A stretch of 64,000 bases of DNA, taken from contig JASBVS010000037.1 in assembly GCA_029960955.1 (NCBI GenBank), forward strand, positions 62,001-126,000. The letters are read 5' to 3'. This stretch comes from Bacillota bacterium (GTDB lineage Bacteria > Bacillota > Sulfobacillia > JAIMAT01). Below the pieces are notes generated by a model that did not search any database, was not told where the DNA came from, and worked only from the letters and a program-made list of their open reading frames with translations. Of this stretch, positions 62,325 to 64,000 are shown piece after piece. The position numbers were made by a program, and so were the translations under genes. Position 1 is the first letter of the stretch, and each line of letters begins with the position of its first letter.

Positions 62325-63755
62325 CTAGGAGGCTGGCGCCTCGGCGCGCAGCGCCCACGAGCGGGCGCCGGCGGCGGCCAGGATGCGGCGGTCGGGCAGG
62401 AGCCCGGGACTCCAGACCGGCCGGCCCCGGTGGAGCAGCACGGGCCAGCGGGAACGCGCATCCCGTCCCAGCCCGCGCCTTTCCAGCGCGCGCACGAGGC
62501 GGAGCGGCATCTCCAGCCCGGCCGGCTGCCAGCGGTCCTCGCGGCGCGGCGGGCGGATCGCCAGCCCGCCTTCGGCGAGACAGCGCCCGTCGATCCAGAG
62601 CGGTTGCCAGGCCCCGCCTGGCGCGGCCGGGCGCGGAGCCGGCCCCTCCAGGCGGAAGCGCCAGAAGCGGCCGCCCGGAGCGCGCCAGAGAAGGACGGTG
62701 GCGGGCGGCAGCGCCCAGGCGGTCGCCTCGGGAGCCGTCTCGCGCGGCTGCGGGGGCACCTCCGGCGGCGCGCCGGCGGCGGCGGTCGCCGTCTGGCGGA
62801 CGCGCGCCCCGGCTCCCGCGATCTCGAGGAAGCGCCCCCCGCCCAGTTCCTCCCGGCGCGGGCTGCCGCGCAGGAGCGCCCGGCGCGCGGCTTCCAGGCG
62901 ACGGAAGGCGAGCTGGCGCCCGGGAGCCCCCGCCAGCAGCCGCAGCAGGCGGCGCTGGGCCGCCACGGGCAGGCGGCGGAAGCGGCGGCGGTCGAGGTCG
63001 CCGCCGGCGTCGAGCACCTCCGCGAGGAGAGCGCGCGCCAGCTCGTCCAGCCAGGCTTCCTCGTCCGCCAGCATCTCGGCCAGGTTCCAGAGGCGCTCCC
63101 GCAGGGAGGGGGCGATCCGCTCGAGCCCGGGCAGCACCTCGAGGCGGAGGCGGTTCCGCAGGAAGGCGGGATCGGTGTTGCTGGCGTCCTCCCGCGCTTC
63201 GATGCCCGCCGCCCGGCAGTAGGCGCGCGTCTCCTCGCGGCGAAAGGCGAGAAGCGGCCGCACGAAGGGCGGCCGGCTCCAGCTCATGGCGCCCAGCCCG
63301 CGCCGGCCGGCCCCCCGCAGGAGCCGCATCAGCACCGTCTCCACCCGGTCGTCGGCCTGGTGGCCCAGCGCCACGCGCTCCGCTCCGAGGCGGAGCGCCT
63401 CCTCGCGCAGGGCGCGCAGCCGCAGCTCGCGCCCCGCGCTCTCCACCGACCAGCCCGGCCGGGCGGCCAGGCCGCGGACGTCCACCGCCCGGACCGCCAG
63501 GGGCACGCCGCGGGCCCCGGCCAGCTCCCGGCAGAAACGGGCCTCCGCCGCGCTCTCGGGCCGGAGGCCGTGGTCGACGTAGAGGGCGAAGAGCTCCAGC
63601 GGCCAGAGGCGGCGGACCGCGGCCAGGGCGTCGAGGAGCGCCGAGGAGTCGGGGCCTCCCGAGAACGCCACGAGGACGCGCTGGTGGGGTCCGAAGAGGT
63701 GGCGGGCCAGCGCTTCCTCGACCAGGCGGCGGCGGAACCGCTCCACCTCGTCCAT
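62325..63755 (-). CDS. tilS: tRNA(Ile)-lysidine synthase
   Basis: ATP-dependent formation of lysidine at C34 of tRNA-Ile(CAU). 476 residues. PP-loop LVAFSGGPDSSALLDAL near residue 30, then LGHQADDRVETVLMRLLRGAG, and the VRPLLAFRREETRAYC segment. The C-terminal domain is Arg/Pro-rich and divergent, as is common in high-GC species. Between spoIIE and ftsH; no hpt gene intervenes, unlike in B. subtilis. Confidence 0.95.
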   Translation of the reverse strand: MDEVERFRRRLVEEALARHLFGPHQRVLVAFSGGPDSSALLDALAAVRRLWPLELFALYVDHGLRPESAAEARFCRELAGARGVPLAVRAVDVRGLAARPGWSVESAGRELRLRALREEALRLGAERVALGHQADDRVETVLMRLLRGAGRRGLGAMSWSRPPFVRPLLAFRREETRAYCRAAGIEAREDASNTDPAFLRNRLRLEVLPGLERIAPSLRERLWNLAEMLADEEAWLDELARALLAEVLDAGGDLDRRRFRRLPVAAQRRLLRLLAGAPGRQLAFRRLEAARRALLRGSPRREELGGGRFLEIAGAGARVRQTATAAAGAPPEVPPQPRETAPEATAWALPPATVLLWRAPGGRFWRFRLEGPAPRPAAPGGAWQPLWIDGRCLAEGGLAIRPPRREDRWQPAGLEMPLRLVRALERRGLGRDARSRWPVLLHRGRPVWSPGLLPDRRILAAAGARSWALRAEAPAS

Positions 63756-63799
63756 GGACGATCCTCCCGGGCTCGAGTATAGCCGGCGCCCTCGCGGCC

Positions 63800-64000
63800 T
63801 CAGCGCGCGGGAAGCAGCCGCACGGCCACCACGGTCAGGTCGTCCTCCGGCTCCCCCCCGGCCGCCGCCACCGCCAGCCCGAGCAGCCGTTCGGCGGTCT
63901 CCTGCGGGCCGCCCAGGAGCGGGTGACGAAGGAGCTGGCCGAGCCTGGCGACGCCTTCCGCGCCGGCGCCGAAGGCGGCCGGGACGCCGTCGGTCACCAG
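63800..64000 (-). CDS. spoIIE: Stage II sporulation protein E, C-terminal end (partial)
   Basis: Only the last 66 codons or so are inside the window. They read LVTDGVPAAFGAGAEG, a PP2C metal-binding motif, and end EDDLTVVAVRLLPAR, the usual C-terminal DDxT motif of SpoIIE-type phosphatases. The position upstream of tilS and ftsH supports spoIIE, which dephosphorylates SpoIIAA to activate sigma-F. Another PP2C/RsbU-type phosphatase cannot be excluded without the N-terminus. Confidence 0.85.
   Translation of the reverse strand: MVTDGVPAAFGAGAEGVARLGQLLRHPLLGGPQETAERLLGLAVAAAGGEPEDDLTVVAVRLLPAR

Overview
The window is about 64 kb of very GC-rich bacterial DNA (strongly G/C in third codon positions, frequent GTG and TTG starts). 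It carries endospore genes (spoIIGA, spoIIE, spoVT, spoVB, an alpha/beta SASP gene, a sporulation-type polysaccharide deacetylase) next to aerobic respiration genes (aa3-type cytochrome c oxidase, heme A synthesis, system I cytochrome c maturation). This suggests an aerobic, endospore-forming, high-GC member of the Bacillota, perhaps of the Thermaerobacter/Symbiobacterium kind; the lineage is inference from gene content. I see no rRNA, tRNA, CRISPR array, insertion sequence or prophage. The only mobile-element-like trace is one degenerate tyrosine-recombinase-like protein.

Layout. 1-7.4 kb: division and sporulation genes (divIB, ftsZ, partial spoIIGA), a divergent MFS exporter, a YitT membrane protein, a small hypothetical protein, an MreB-like protein and an HD hydrolase. 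7.4-12.3 kb: a trp operon (trpD, fused trpC-trpF, trpB, trpA) behind a tryptophan T-box leader whose antiterminator/terminator module is duplicated. 12.3-16.7 kb: a C4-acid/TCA operon (mdh, malic enzyme, sucC, sucD). 16.9-20.6 kb: a ccm operon (ccmE, an unknown membrane protein, ccmA, ccmB, ccmC, ccmD) with a CXXXY-type CcmE. 20.6-22.2 kb: csoR, a YHS-domain gene and a gene of the family often labelled quinate 5-dehydrogenase. 22.2-28.1 kb: a mixed stretch (YraN-like, degenerate DUF255 protein, secreted PKD protein, SufR-like regulator, tatC, YetF-like, degenerate recombinase).

28.1-41 kb: spoVT, ireB, SASP, a branched-chain-type aminotransferase, a subtilase, a serine-biosynthesis operon (class V aminotransferase, serA, MazG-like, hypothetical), polysaccharide deacetylase, PduO-type adenosyltransferase, DUF1405, speD with a long leader, and spoVB with a partner gene. 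41-52 kb: a long minus-strand run of catabolic and housekeeping genes (DUF3048 lipoprotein, enoyl-CoA hydratase, pepA, 2-hydroxyacid dehydrogenase, a beta-propeller-like membrane protein, hutH, two M16 peptidase-like genes, cca). 52-60 kb: the cta cluster (ctaC, ctaD, ctaE, ctaF, ctaB, DUF420, an embedded MFS gene, ctaA). 60-64 kb: ftsH, tilS and the 3' end of spoIIE, a gene order common in Bacillota.

Most genes lie on the minus strand in tightly packed operons with 1-23 bp overlaps. Several starts were moved from the ORF track's longest option because a good Shine-Dalgarno sequence supports a later codon; each such choice is stated in the entry. Promoter, leader and sigma-factor calls were made by eye from consensus matches.
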